NCBI GenBank assembly: GCA_049610565.1
Contig: JBMYZR010000005.1
Location: 1 to 64,000 of the forward strand
DNA from: UBA8752 sp049610565
Lineage (GTDB): Bacteria; Bacteroidota; Bacteroidia; Flavobacteriales_D; Sanyastnellaceae
Reading direction: 5' to 3'
DNA: 64,000 nt
The position numbers were made by a program, and so were the translations under genes. The notes under the pieces were generated by a model. It made no database searches. It was not told the DNA's origin and was given only the letters and a program-made list of their open reading frames with translations. Shown in pieces: positions 46,765 to 55,666 of the stretch (the stretch's first letter is position 1; each line of letters begins with the position of its first letter).

Positions 46765-48035
46765 GATGCGGCGTCTTCTCGCAGGATGTCCCCGTGCCCT
46801 TGGCGCACAGCTGCCGCGACCCGGTCCACATCCTCCAGGGTCAGGTGGAGGTGGACGGGCAGGCTGATTTCGCAGGCATAGGCGGACAGGGCATGGGGGT
46901 GGTCCTCGATGCGCTCTCCCCGGCTGGCATGTGCGGTGAGCAGGGGAAGGGGCTGGAAGTGGACGTTGGTGGCGATGCTGTCCGCGCTCAAGCGGTCGAT
47001 GAGCCGGTCCCGCTGGGATTCTGACAGCCGGGGAAGGCGGAGCGGGTAGAGGTGGTCGGAGCCGGTCCGGTCCGCGTTGGACCGCAGGGGAAGGAGGGCG
47101 TCATGCCACCCGGAGAAGGCCGCATCGTACCGGTCGCAGAGGGCCTTCCGCCTGGCCAGGTCTTCCGGGTATCGCGTCAGGGCCACACGCCCCATGGCCG
47201 CCTGGATGTCGGTCATGTTGCATTTGAACCCGGGGCGTTCCACATCATAGCGCCAGGCACCGGCCTTGTTGGACTGGAATTTGGCAGCGGCATCCTTGCT
47301 CTGGCCATGGAGCAGGCCCGTGCGCAGGGTGGCGTGCACGGCCGCGCCATCGAAGGAAGGCGGCAGGGAAATCGCAGCGGCTCCGCCTTCTGCCGTCGTG
47401 AGGTTTTTGACAGCGTGAAAGGAGAATACGGCGATGTCAGCGAGGGAGGCGGCAGGAGCGTTCCCAATCAGCGCGCCCAGCGAATGGGCGGCATCGGACA
47501 ACAGCAAGGGCCGGCCCAATCGTTCCTGGACCTCTCCCCGCGCGTCGAACCCGTGCTCGGCGGACCACGCTGACAGCGCCTCGGTCCAGCCGGCCACCTG
47601 AACGGGCCAGCCGCCGATGTCCACCGGCATGACCACCTTGGTGCGCGGCGTGAGATGGGGGAGGATGGCCTCCCACGTGAGGTTGAACCCATCGGCCTGC
47701 TCCCCGCCCGGCAAATCGACCATCACCGGCTCCGCTCCGCGGTGCAGCACCACATTGGCCGTCGCGCAATAGGTGTAGGAGGGCAGGATCACCTCGTCAC
47801 CCGGACCCACCCCGAACCAGTCGAGGATGACGCCGGCCAATCCGGTCCAGGATCCGCCACACAGGACGTGGTCCACCTGGGCATAGGCAGCCAGTTCGCG
47901 CTCGAAGGCCGCGGTCTCCGGCCCGGTGGTGATCCACCCGGACCGCAGGACGCGTTCCACGGCTTGGATCGTGGCCTCATCGATGAAGGGCGGGGCGAAG
48001 GCAATGGGCCTTGGCGGTTGTTGACGCGCGTCCAT
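46761..48035 (-). CDS. DegT/DnrJ/EryC1/StrS-type sugar aminotransferase
   Basis: 424 residues from the ATG at 48035. PLP fold type I with IAFAPPFIDEATIQAVERVLRSGWITTGPE, LCGGSWTGLAGVIL, EVILPSYTYCATANVVLHRGAEPVMVD, and FSFHAVKNLTTAEGGAA (PLP lysine in VKN). FKCNMTDIQAAMGRVAL and the C-terminal SLPVHLHLTLEDVDRV fit the family. It aminates a nucleotide-linked keto sugar, probably for the sugar transferase coupled downstream. A CAACTTCG sequence lies 5 nt before the ATG. Confidence 0.94.
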   Translation of the reverse strand: MDARQQPPRPIAFAPPFIDEATIQAVERVLRSGWITTGPETAAFERELAAYAQVDHVLCGGSWTGLAGVILDWFGVGPGDEVILPSYTYCATANVVLHRGAEPVMVDLPGGEQADGFNLTWEAILPHLTPRTKVVMPVDIGGWPVQVAGWTEALSAWSAEHGFDARGEVQERLGRPLLLSDAAHSLGALIGNAPAASLADIAVFSFHAVKNLTTAEGGAAAISLPPSFDGAAVHATLRTGLLHGQSKDAAAKFQSNKAGAWRYDVERPGFKCNMTDIQAAMGRVALTRYPEDLARRKALCDRYDAAFSGWHDALLPLRSNADRTGSDHLYPLRLPRLSESQRDRLIDRLSADSIATNVHFQPLPLLTAHASRGERIEDHPHALSAYACEISLPVHLHLTLEDVDRVAAAVRQGHGDILREDAAS

Positions 48036-48106
48036 GGATGCGAAGTTGGGGCGGCGGCGTGAATTCCCACCCTCGGCGCTACCTTCACGGTCCAAAGAGT
48101 GTCGCC

Positions 48107-48340
48107 ATGTGGATGGAAAAGGACAACCGGCTCGTCAGGGAATTCCGCTTCAAGGACTTTCAGGAAGCCTTCACCTTCATGACGCGCGTGGCCTTCCTCG
48201 CTGAGCAGCAGGCCCATCACCCCGTCTTCCACAACGAATTCAGCTACGTGCGAATCGAGCTGAACACCCATGACGCGGGGCACATGGTGACGGACCGGGA
48301 CCGTCGGCTGGCCGACGCCATCGACACCCTCCTTCAGTGA
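48107..48340 (+). CDS. phhB: 4a-hydroxytetrahydrobiopterin dehydratase (pterin-4a-carbinolamine dehydratase)
   Basis: 77 residues from ATG 48107; a second ATG follows at 48113. The compact PCD fold is seen in EFRFKDFQEAFTFMTRVAFLAEQQAHHPVF, SYVRIELNTHDAGHMVTDRDRRLADAID, with the active-site histidines in HHP and NTHDAGHMV. It recycles pterin for aromatic amino-acid hydroxylases, none of which is in the window. Shorter at the N-terminus than E. coli-type proteins (about 96-118), as is common for bacterial forms. TACCTTCA lies 19 nt before the ATG. Confidence 0.9.
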   Translation: MWMEKDNRLVREFRFKDFQEAFTFMTRVAFLAEQQAHHPVFHNEFSYVRIELNTHDAGHMVTDRDRRLADAIDTLLQ

Positions 48341-48398
48341 TCTGCCCCAGCATCTCGGCTTCGGGGTGCAGACCAGTGAGTGGGAAATGGACCCCATG

Positions 48399-48426
48399 AA
48401 AAAGGCCCTCCGAAGAGGGCCTTTTT
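48399..48426. terminator. Bidirectional intrinsic terminator between phhB and DUF1573 genes
   Basis: AAAAAGGCCCTC (48399-48410), loop CGAA, GAGGGCCTTTTT (48415-48426). A perfect 12-bp stem with A-tract on one side and T-tract on the other, located between convergent genes, so it serves both. Confidence 0.92.
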
Positions 48427-48445
48427 CGTGTCGTTGAAGAGGGAA

Positions 48446-48985
48446 TCACTTGCCGGCCTCTGCGTCGGCTGCGGGCAGCACGTTGGCAGAGATGGTGATG
48501 CGGGTCTGCTCCGGCACAGTGTTGGCGTTGACGGTGACCGTCTTGGTGTTCTTCTTGCCACCGGCACCGCCTTTGCCCTTGGAGTTGAACTTCACCTCGA
48601 TTTCACCCTCTGCGCCGGGCGCGATGGGCTCCTTCGGGCACTGGGGGACGGTGCAGCCGCAGGATCCCTTGCAGCGATTGAGGACCAAGGGCTCGTCACC
48701 CGTGTTGGTGAACTTGAAGATGTGGGTGACCACGTCGCCATCGGTGATGGTGCCGAAGTCGTGGGCGTTCTCGGCGAAGGTGATGGAGGTCGTGGGGCCA
48801 GCCTCGGCCGGTGCCTCCGGCGTCTTGGCGGCGTCGCGGGCCGGGTCCATCTTGGTTTCGGGGGCAGCGGCCTCCTGCTTGGCGGGGGCGTCGGTCTCGG
48901 GGGCGCTTCCACCGTCCTCGCTGCCGGCACAGGCAATCAGGAGAACGGGAAGGGCAAACAGGGAAAGGGAACGTGCGATGTTCAT
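48446..48985 (-). CDS. DUF1573 domain lipoprotein
   Basis: 179 residues with a lipobox (LPVLLIACAGS, lipid Cys about residue 19). An Ala/Pro/Glu-rich linker (about 20-65) leads to a DUF1573 domain (ITFAENAHDFGTITDGDVVTHIFKFTNTGDEPLVLNRCKGSCGCTVPQCPKEPIAPG), an Ig-like fold with the conserved CGCTVP cysteines. The domain is typical of Bacteroidota envelope proteins; function unknown. A TAATTTCG box lies 19 nt before the ATG. Confidence 0.9.
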   Translation of the reverse strand: MNIARSLSLFALPVLLIACAGSEDGGSAPETDAPAKQEAAAPETKMDPARDAAKTPEAPAEAGPTTSITFAENAHDFGTITDGDVVTHIFKFTNTGDEPLVLNRCKGSCGCTVPQCPKEPIAPGAEGEIEVKFNSKGKGGAGGKKNTKTVTVNANTVPEQTRITISANVLPAADAEAGK

Positions 48986-49004
48986 GGGTCTCTATCGTAT
49001 GGTT

Positions 49005-49012
49005 CGAAATTA
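49005..49012 (-). promoter_or_regulatory. TAATTTCG -7 box, DUF1573 gene
   Basis: Minus-strand TAnnTTCG, 19 nt before the ATG at 48985; predicts a short leader. Confidence 0.52.
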
Positions 49013-49071
49013 ATTCAGGTCGGCAGTCGGAGGGCGGTCGGGGACCGGGTTGTTCCGCACCGGGGCGTGGA

Positions 49072-50688
49072 TTACCGGTGGCTCACTCCGCTGGCTTTGT
49101 ATGTGCCATCCTTGAGCACCTCGAGGCCCCGGTTGTAGATGGGGTTGATGGGGTTGAACACCTCGTAGAAGGCCGTGGTGTCGAAGAGGGTCCGGGCGAG
49201 TATGGCCTTCAGGCGCAATTCAATGGCGCGGTAGCTCGTGGTCCAGTCCGCTTCCACAAAGGGGATGTCCTCGGATTCACCCAAGGCAATGAGGCCGTCG
49301 AGCAGCGCCTGTTCCACGCCCGATTCGGCGATGAAGGCCGCGCGGTCCGCGTATTTCTCCTCGAGCCTTTTGCGGTTGCCGTCGACGTATTCGAGGACGG
49401 CCCGGTTGAAGAGCCCGGTGCGGAGGAGGTCCGTGAAGTAGGTGCTGTTCATGCTCGTGTCGATGGGCACGAACACGTCGGGCAGGATGCCGCCGCCGCC
49501 GTAGACCGTGCGGCCCAGCTGCAAGGTCTCGTACCGCAGGCTGTCGGGCAGGTCGAGGCTGTCCAGGGACATCAGTTCACCCTTCTCGAACCGCTCGTAC
49601 TTCTCCCGGCGGTAGGCGTCGACCCCTTCGTCGTAGGGCTTCTGGATGCAGCGGCCCGACGGCGTGAAATACTGTTGGACGGTCAGCCTCACGGCGCTGC
49701 CGTCGGGCAGGCGGACGGGGCGCTGCACGAGGCCTTTGCCGAATGTGCGGCGCCCGACAATCAGGCCGCGGTCCCAATCCTGCACGGCACCGCTCACGAT
49801 TTCACTCGCGCTGGCACTCGATCCATCCACGAGCACCACCAGGCGGCCCTTCTCGAAGCGCCCTTCCGTGTCCGATACGCGGTCCTCCCGGGGAAAGGAG
49901 CGGCCGTCCGTGTACACGATGAGGCGGTCGTCGGAAAGGAATTCGTCGCCCATGGCGATGGCCGTGTTGAGCATGCCGCCCCCGTTGCCCTGAAGGTCGA
50001 GGACCAGGTCCTTCATGCCATCGGCCTCGAGCTTGTCTAGCGCGTCGTGCAGCTCGCCCATCGTCTCCTTGGAGAAGCGGTTGACCTTGATGTAGCCGAT
50101 GCGGTCGTCCACCATGTAGCTCGCGTCCACGGAGAAGATGGGAATCTTGTCCCGCTCGATGTCGAAGTGGATCAGGTCCTTGGCCTTGCCGCGCCGGATG
50201 CCCACGTCCACGTGGGTGCCCTTGGGGCCCTTGAGCCGGTCCATGACGCCCTTGTTGCGGATGCCGATGCCAGCCACCACCTCTCCATCCACCTCGACGA
50301 TGCGGTCGCCGGACATGATGCCGAGGCGTTCGCTCGGTCCCCCGGCAATGGTCGAGACCACCATGATGGTGTCCTTCATGATGTTGAAGCGGACCCCGAT
50401 GCCCTCAAACTTGCCGTTGAGCGGTTCATCGGCTTGTTGCAGGTCCTCAGCGGGGATGTAGACCGAATGCGGATCGAGGTCCTCGAGCATGCCCCGGATG
50501 GCCGTTTCGACCAGCCCGTCGAGGTCCACGCTGTCGACATACATGCGGTTCATGTAGTAGAGCAGGGTGTTGAACTTCTCGCCTTGCTCCTGAACGGATT
50601 CCTGGGCACCCAGGTCCACGGGGGAGGACACAATGGCGGCAAGGGCGAGGGCGGGAATCAAACGGAATGGACGGGGGAGTCGACGCAT
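49072..50688 (-). CDS. S41 family C-terminal processing peptidase (CtpA/Prc-like)
   Basis: 538 residues from the ATG at 50688. Signal peptide (LIPALALAAIVSSPVDLGAQ), N-terminal helical region, PDZ domain (about 95-175; FEGIGVRFNIMKDTIMVVSTIAGGPSERLGIMSGDRIVEVDG), then the protease core with GNGGGMLNTAI and VDGSSASASEIVSGAVQDWDRG (nucleophile Ser, about 290-294), and RRTFGKGLVQ (catalytic Lys). The C-terminal about 130 residues are an extra helical domain usual in Bacteroidota. It works in the periplasm on protein C-termini. The box CGAAATATA, read on the minus strand as TATATTTCG, lies 3 nt before the ATG. Confidence 0.94.
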   Translation of the reverse strand: MRRLPRPFRLIPALALAAIVSSPVDLGAQESVQEQGEKFNTLLYYMNRMYVDSVDLDGLVETAIRGMLEDLDPHSVYIPAEDLQQADEPLNGKFEGIGVRFNIMKDTIMVVSTIAGGPSERLGIMSGDRIVEVDGEVVAGIGIRNKGVMDRLKGPKGTHVDVGIRRGKAKDLIHFDIERDKIPIFSVDASYMVDDRIGYIKVNRFSKETMGELHDALDKLEADGMKDLVLDLQGNGGGMLNTAIAMGDEFLSDDRLIVYTDGRSFPREDRVSDTEGRFEKGRLVVLVDGSSASASEIVSGAVQDWDRGLIVGRRTFGKGLVQRPVRLPDGSAVRLTVQQYFTPSGRCIQKPYDEGVDAYRREKYERFEKGELMSLDSLDLPDSLRYETLQLGRTVYGGGGILPDVFVPIDTSMNSTYFTDLLRTGLFNRAVLEYVDGNRKRLEEKYADRAAFIAESGVEQALLDGLIALGESEDIPFVEADWTTSYRAIELRLKAILARTLFDTTAFYEVFNPINPIYNRGLEVLKDGTYKASGVSHR

Positions 50689-50691
50689 GCT

Positions 50692-50700
50692 CGAAATATA
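50692..50700 (-). promoter_or_regulatory. TATATTTCG box, S41 peptidase gene
   Basis: Minus-strand TATATTTCG, one base longer than TAnnTTCG, 3 nt before the ATG at 50688. Confidence 0.4.
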
Positions 50701-50818
50701 CGGGGCGCGGTCGCGCGTCTCCCCGCCCTTCGTTGCCCCAATTCCCAAAAAATGGGTGCACACCGAGGCGTACCTTGCAGGCGGAGCCCACCCTTTTGTG
50801 GAGTCCACCTGCACCGCC

Positions 50819-52504
50819 ATGAGAACCGCCATCCGATTCGACCTTCTGGTCGCCCTGTTTCTGCTGTTTCCCGCTTTTGTCTCCGGCCAGACCGACTCGC
50901 GGCCCTGTCCGGATTTCCTGCTGACGGACGCCGATGTGTCGGTGGAGCTTCCGGCCCTCGATGTGGCGTCGGCGTGGCTGCGCGCAGGCCGGGAAGAAGC
51001 CGAACTCGGGAAGCACCTCTACGGCATCGTCCAGTCCGGTTCGGCCAACCTGGCGCCCTTAGCTGACACGGAAGTCCACGTGGCGGCCGTCCGCATCGCC
51101 AACGCGATGGGGGTGTCCCTGCACTTCGACGACTTCCACCTGCCCGCCGGCGCGGAGATGTGGGTGACCGACCTCGACGGCACCTGGCAGGAGGGGCCCT
51201 ATGACTTCCGGGACAACGACGACCACGGGCGCATCTCCACGGAGGACATTCCCGGCGAATGGGCGGTGGTGCGTTTGTCGGTGCCTGCCGGTTTGACCGG
51301 GGACGTCCGCCTCCACATCGAAGGTGCCGCGGCCCTGTTCCGCGACGTGGCTGGGGTCCGGGGCGGCAGTGCGCCCTGCGAAGTCGATGTGGCCTGTCCG
51401 GAAATCCAGGGATGGGAATGTCAACGCGATGCGACCGTGCGCCTCTCCATCATCGAGAACGGCGGGTCCTACCTGTGCTCCGGCGCCATGGTCAACACGA
51501 CGGCCCTCGATTGCCGCCGGTACATGCTCACCGCGCTGCACTGTGCGAGCAATGCCGATGACGACGATTTCGCCCTGCTCAAGGTCTACTACAACTACGA
51601 GCGGCCGGAATGCGGAGAGGGCAATGGACTGCTCAACCGCCGCCGCACGGGGGTCATCCGCCTCGCTGATTCCGACGACATCCAAGGCAGCAACTTCGAA
51701 GGGTCCGACTTCCTGCTGGTCGAGGTCGAGGACGCCATTCCGTCCAGCTGGGACGTGTACTATGCCGGCTGGGATGCCAGCGGATCCGGCTCGGATTCGG
51801 GCGTGGGCATCCACCATCCCTCCGGTGACGTGAAGAAGATCAGCACCTACACGCAGAACACGTCGAGCATCAGCCTCGGGGACTTCGGTTCGCATTGGCG
51901 CGTGTACTGGGTGGAAACCGTCACGGACCACGGGGTGACCGAAGGCGGGTCTTCCGGTTCCCACCTCTTCAACGAGGAAGGCCTGTCCATCGGCACCCTG
52001 TCGGCGGGGCTCTCCGCATGCACCAACGGCGGTGCGGGAGGCGGAACCGGCCCCAACCAGCCCGACTACTACGGCAAGATGTCCTTCCATTGGGACGACA
52101 ACCCGAACCCCGCCGACGAGAAGCTCGAGCTGTGGCTCGACCCGGCAGGCACCGGGCAGACCGTGCTCCACGGTGCCTATCCGGATGAGGATGCGGCCGT
52201 TCCGTGCGGGCCCGACCAGGCCTGCGAGGAGGTAGCCGATGTGGCCCAGATGACGCTGTCCCGCGAGTTGCGTGTGGTGCCGAACCCGGCCTCCGACATC
52301 CTGCACCTCCGGCTGTCCGCCGGTGACTGGTCCGACGCGGCGACCATCACCGTGCGCGACGCGGTCGGCCGGATCGTGGCCACGGAGACGTGGTGGGGCG
52401 GTGCCGCCATGCTGGACGTGTCAGGCTGGCCCCGGGGGTGGGTTCTCCTGACGGTGACCCTGTCCGACGGCGCCCAGACGACCCGTCGCGTCGTCCTCAA
52501 CTGA
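50819..52504 (+). CDS. T9SS-secreted trypsin-like (lysyl endopeptidase-type) serine protease
   Basis: 561 residues from ATG 50819. Signal peptide (FDLLVALFLLFPAFVSGQ), a pro-domain of about 180 residues, then a chymotrypsin-fold protease resembling Lys-C enzymes: CSGAMVNTTALDCRRYMLTALHC (catalytic His), SDFLLVEVEDAIPSSWDVYYAGWD (Asp region), and VTEGGSSGSHLFNEEG (catalytic Ser). Paired cysteines suggest disulfides. The last 80 residues are a T9SS type A sorting domain (LRVVPNPASDILHLRL, VRDAVGRIVATE, ending TTRRVVLN). It should be secreted and used to digest protein outside the cell. Confidence 0.88.
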   Translation: MRTAIRFDLLVALFLLFPAFVSGQTDSRPCPDFLLTDADVSVELPALDVASAWLRAGREEAELGKHLYGIVQSGSANLAPLADTEVHVAAVRIANAMGVSLHFDDFHLPAGAEMWVTDLDGTWQEGPYDFRDNDDHGRISTEDIPGEWAVVRLSVPAGLTGDVRLHIEGAAALFRDVAGVRGGSAPCEVDVACPEIQGWECQRDATVRLSIIENGGSYLCSGAMVNTTALDCRRYMLTALHCASNADDDDFALLKVYYNYERPECGEGNGLLNRRRTGVIRLADSDDIQGSNFEGSDFLLVEVEDAIPSSWDVYYAGWDASGSGSDSGVGIHHPSGDVKKISTYTQNTSSISLGDFGSHWRVYWVETVTDHGVTEGGSSGSHLFNEEGLSIGTLSAGLSACTNGGAGGGTGPNQPDYYGKMSFHWDDNPNPADEKLELWLDPAGTGQTVLHGAYPDEDAAVPCGPDQACEEVADVAQMTLSRELRVVPNPASDILHLRLSAGDWSDAATITVRDAVGRIVATETWWGGAAMLDVSGWPRGWVLLTVTLSDGAQTTRRVVLN

Positions 52505-52527
52505 CGGCGCGGAGCGGAGGGGGCGGT

Positions 52528-54678
52528 TCAGCGAACCCAAACGAGCTCCGAGAGCTCCACCCGGGTGCGGAATTCACCGAAGGCCACTGTGGCCTTCTTG
52601 CCCTTCAGTTCGAGCACTTCGCCGCGTTGGCGGCCTTCGCGCAGCCGCACCGTGCTGCCCACTCGGATCCGGTCGAGGTTCTGCTTGGTCCGCGCGGTCT
52701 TCCGCTTGCTGTCCCGCGCAGCCTTCTTCCGCGCTGCAGCCTCCGCCTTTTCGGCCTTCTTGGTGGCCTCCACGGACAGGTATTTCCGGACGTCCTCGAT
52801 GAGGCCCTTGTTGGATTGGCCAGCTTTGAACCGGTCGATGAACTGCTGCAGCTTCTTGCCGCGAAGGAGGGCCGCGTTCTGTTCCTGCCCGACCTGCTGG
52901 ACGGCGTCCTGACGCTCCTCGAGGCGGGAGGCTTTCCGCTCGTATTCGCGCCGCGCCTCCTCGGCCTCGTGCTCGGCCTTGAGCTGGCGGTCCACCATCC
53001 GGGCGTGCCGCGATTTCTCCTTCTGCAACCCGGCGATGAGCCCGTCGAGCTTGACCTTGCGCGGGTCGAGCTTGCCCTTGGCGCGGGCGATGAGCCCCTT
53101 GTCAATGCCATTCAACTCCGCCACCTCGAACGTGAAGGAGCTGCCGGGCTGTCCGAGGTCCAGGAGATAAGTCGGGGAGAGGGTCTCCCCGTCGAACAGC
53201 ATGCTGCCGTTGACCGCCTCCGGCATCGTCGTGGCGCGGGTCTTGATGTTGGCGTAGTGGGTCGTGATCACCCCGAACGCCTGTTTGCCGTAGAGCTCCT
53301 CGAAGAAGACCTCCGCCAGGGCCCCGCCGAGCTCGGGGTCGCTGCCCGTGCCGAATTCATCGAGGAGCAGCAGGGTGTTCCGCCCGGCCACCGAGAGGAA
53401 GCCCTTCATCCGCTTCAGCCGATAGCTGTAGGTGGAGAGCTGGTTCTCGATGCTCTGGTTGTCCCCGATGTCGGTGAGGATCTGCTTGAAGAGCCCCATG
53501 GCGCTGTTGGGGTGGACCGGAACGAGCAGTCCGCTTTGGACCATGGCCTGGATGAGGCCCACCATCTTCAGGGTGATGGACTTTCCGCCCGCATTGGGGC
53601 CGCTGATGACGAGCATGCGCCGCGCCGGGTGCAGGGTCAGGTTCTGGGACTGGATGGGCAGGCCCTTGCTGCGGTGGGTGAGCAGGAGCAAGGGGTGGTG
53701 CGCCTTGAGCAGTTCAATGCGCAACTCTTTGACGATGTGTGGCTTGACCCCATCCATGTCGAGGGCCAACTTCACCTTGGCCTGCAGGAAGTCAAGCTTG
53801 ATGAGGAGGCGCTGCTGGGCCTTGATGAGCGGGGTGTGCTTCCGGATGCGCTGGGTCAGCGCGCGCAGGATGCGCACGATTTCCTTGCGCTCGTCGTCCC
53901 GAAGCATTTCGAGCTCGTGGTTGACCTGCTGGCATTCGACCGGTTCGATGAAGGTGACCGATCCGGTCTTGGAGGTACCGAGGGCGGTTCCGCGCACCTT
54001 GCGCTTGTGGGTGCTGGCGATGGCGAGAACGCGTCGCCCGTTGAGGTAGCCTTCCTCCGTATCGGCGAGCCAGCCCTGTTTGGCGCAGCTCCGCATCGCC
54101 TTGTCGAAGAGCCGGTTGACCTGCCGGCGGGCCGTCTGCATGTCGATGCGGATGCGGGCGAGGTCCGGTGAGGCCTGGTTGCGCACGCCTCCTTTGGGGT
54201 CGAACACGGCCTCGATTTCCTTCACGATCTCGGTATTCTCGCTCACGGTGCCCAGCATCCCGCAGAGGCGGGGAAAAGCGCGTTCGCGGCCCTGGAGGGC
54301 GGCGATGATGTCGTTGACGAGGCGGGTGCATTGCAGGACCCGCATGAATCCCGCCTCGGTGAGCGCAGAACCAGAGACCTCCAGCAGTTTGATTTCGGCC
54401 CGGATTTCTTCGAAGACCAAGGCCGGAAAGGCATACCCTTCGACCCGGATGCGCCGCAGTTCGTCCGTGGAGTCGAGGGCTTCGAGCAGGGTGGAGCGGT
54501 GCGAGGTCGGCGCGAGTTCCCGGGCACGCCGCATGGCGCTTTCGGTCTTGCAATGCCCCGCAAGGCGCTCCCGGATTTCATCGAAGCCGAGGTCCTCCGC
54601 CGATTGGGCGTCGAACGACACCGTGCGGGAGCGCGCGGGCCTCGCCGGCCGGCCGGGTTGTCGGTCAGAGGCGGCCAT
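52528..54678 (-). CDS. mutS2: Endonuclease MutS2-like protein lacking the C-terminal Smr domain
   Basis: 716 residues from the ATG at 54678, overlapping the miaA 3' end by 14 bp. MutS-type ATPase: ISGPNAGGKSITLKMVG (Walker A, about 356), LLLLDEFGTGSDPELGGALAEVF (Walker B, about 434), ITTHYANIK. A coiled-coil region (about 525-640) leads to a KOW-like end (VGSTVRLREGRQRGEVLELKGKKATVAFGEF). The Smr nuclease domain of about 80 residues found in most MutS2 proteins is absent; the protein ends right after the KOW-like part. MutS2 acts in recombination control or ribosome-collision rescue, not mismatch repair. Confidence 0.92.
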   Translation of the reverse strand: MAASDRQPGRPARPARSRTVSFDAQSAEDLGFDEIRERLAGHCKTESAMRRARELAPTSHRSTLLEALDSTDELRRIRVEGYAFPALVFEEIRAEIKLLEVSGSALTEAGFMRVLQCTRLVNDIIAALQGRERAFPRLCGMLGTVSENTEIVKEIEAVFDPKGGVRNQASPDLARIRIDMQTARRQVNRLFDKAMRSCAKQGWLADTEEGYLNGRRVLAIASTHKRKVRGTALGTSKTGSVTFIEPVECQQVNHELEMLRDDERKEIVRILRALTQRIRKHTPLIKAQQRLLIKLDFLQAKVKLALDMDGVKPHIVKELRIELLKAHHPLLLLTHRSKGLPIQSQNLTLHPARRMLVISGPNAGGKSITLKMVGLIQAMVQSGLLVPVHPNSAMGLFKQILTDIGDNQSIENQLSTYSYRLKRMKGFLSVAGRNTLLLLDEFGTGSDPELGGALAEVFFEELYGKQAFGVITTHYANIKTRATTMPEAVNGSMLFDGETLSPTYLLDLGQPGSSFTFEVAELNGIDKGLIARAKGKLDPRKVKLDGLIAGLQKEKSRHARMVDRQLKAEHEAEEARREYERKASRLEERQDAVQQVGQEQNAALLRGKKLQQFIDRFKAGQSNKGLIEDVRKYLSVEATKKAEKAEAAARKKAARDSKRKTARTKQNLDRIRVGSTVRLREGRQRGEVLELKGKKATVAFGEFRTRVELSELVWVR

Positions 54679-55666
54679 GGGCGAGCAGGTGTTCGGCGAT
54701 GGCGACCCCGTCATCGGGACGGCGGGCGTCCACCCAGTGCACATCGCGCTGCCGGTGGAACCACGTCAACTGGCGGCGGGCGAATTGGCGGGTGGCTTCC
54801 TGAATCTTGCGGATGGCGGTGTCCATGTCCATGTGGCCTTCGAGGACATCAAACAACTGAGGGTACCCCACGGTTTTCAGCGCATTGCAATCGCGGTGGG
54901 GCAGCACGGATTCGGCCTCCTGAAGCCAGCCCTGTTCCATCATGAGCAGGGTGCGGCGGTTGATGCGGTCGTGGAGCAGGTCCCGGGGAGCGCCAATGCC
55001 GAGGGTCAACGTGTCCCAGGGGCGGCGCACGTGTCGGGACCATCCGCCGGGATGCACCGTTTTCAGGCCGGCTTGCTGCTTTCGCAAGGTGCTGTACGGC
55101 TGGCCGGCGCACCGGCAGACCTCGAGGGCCCGGATGACGCGGTGTGGATTGGACCGGTCGACCTCGGCATGGTGGTCGGGGTCCCGCTCGGCCAACTCGG
55201 CCAGGAGGGGAGTCAGCCCTTTCGCTTCGTGCAGTGCATTGAGTTCGGCCCGGACTTGGGGGTCGGCCGGGATGTCGTCCAGTCCATCGTGGATGGCCTG
55301 CACGTACAGACCGCTTCCGCCCGCCATGACGGCGACAGGACGCAGACCCCGTTCCTGCCGGTCCTCAAAATGGCGGGTGAGCCACTCGACCGCCTCGGTT
55401 TCAAATCGACCGCTGCTGTACTCCTCGGTGACGGAGAGGAAGTCGACGAAGTGATGGGGCGCAGCCTGCCGTTCTTCTGCGGTGGGCTGGGCGGTGCCGA
55501 TGGGAATTTCCCGGTAGAACTGGCGGCTGTCCGAGGACAGGATGTGCGCGTCGAGCGCCTGGGCAATGCGGATGGCGAGGCCGGTCTTGCCGATGGCGGT
55601 CGGCCCGACCACCGTGATGAGGAGCGGGGCATCCGCGCTCCGGGATGGGGTGGACAGGGTGCTCAA
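54665..55666 (-). CDS. miaA: tRNA dimethylallyltransferase MiaA
   Basis: 333 residues. P-loop GPTAIGKTGLA (residues 21-31), DSRQFYREIPIGTAQPTAEE, HHFVDFLSVTEEYSSGRFE, GGSGLYVQAIHDGL and NPHRVIRALEV are the family blocks. The C-terminal end TRQFARRQLTWFHRQRDVHWVD matches. MiaA isopentenylates A37 of tRNAs reading UNN codons. The ATG overlaps the stop of the pRiA4b-like gene (55663-55666), and mutS2 starts inside its 3' end. All three are one operon. Confidence 0.96.
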   Translation of the reverse strand: MSTLSTPSRSADAPLLITVVGPTAIGKTGLAIRIAQALDAHILSSDSRQFYREIPIGTAQPTAEERQAAPHHFVDFLSVTEEYSSGRFETEAVEWLTRHFEDRQERGLRPVAVMAGGSGLYVQAIHDGLDDIPADPQVRAELNALHEAKGLTPLLAELAERDPDHHAEVDRSNPHRVIRALEVCRCAGQPYSTLRKQQAGLKTVHPGGWSRHVRRPWDTLTLGIGAPRDLLHDRINRRTLLMMEQGWLQEAESVLPHRDCNALKTVGYPQLFDVLEGHMDMDTAIRKIQEATRQFARRQLTWFHRQRDVHWVDARRPDDGVAIAEHLLAHGRL

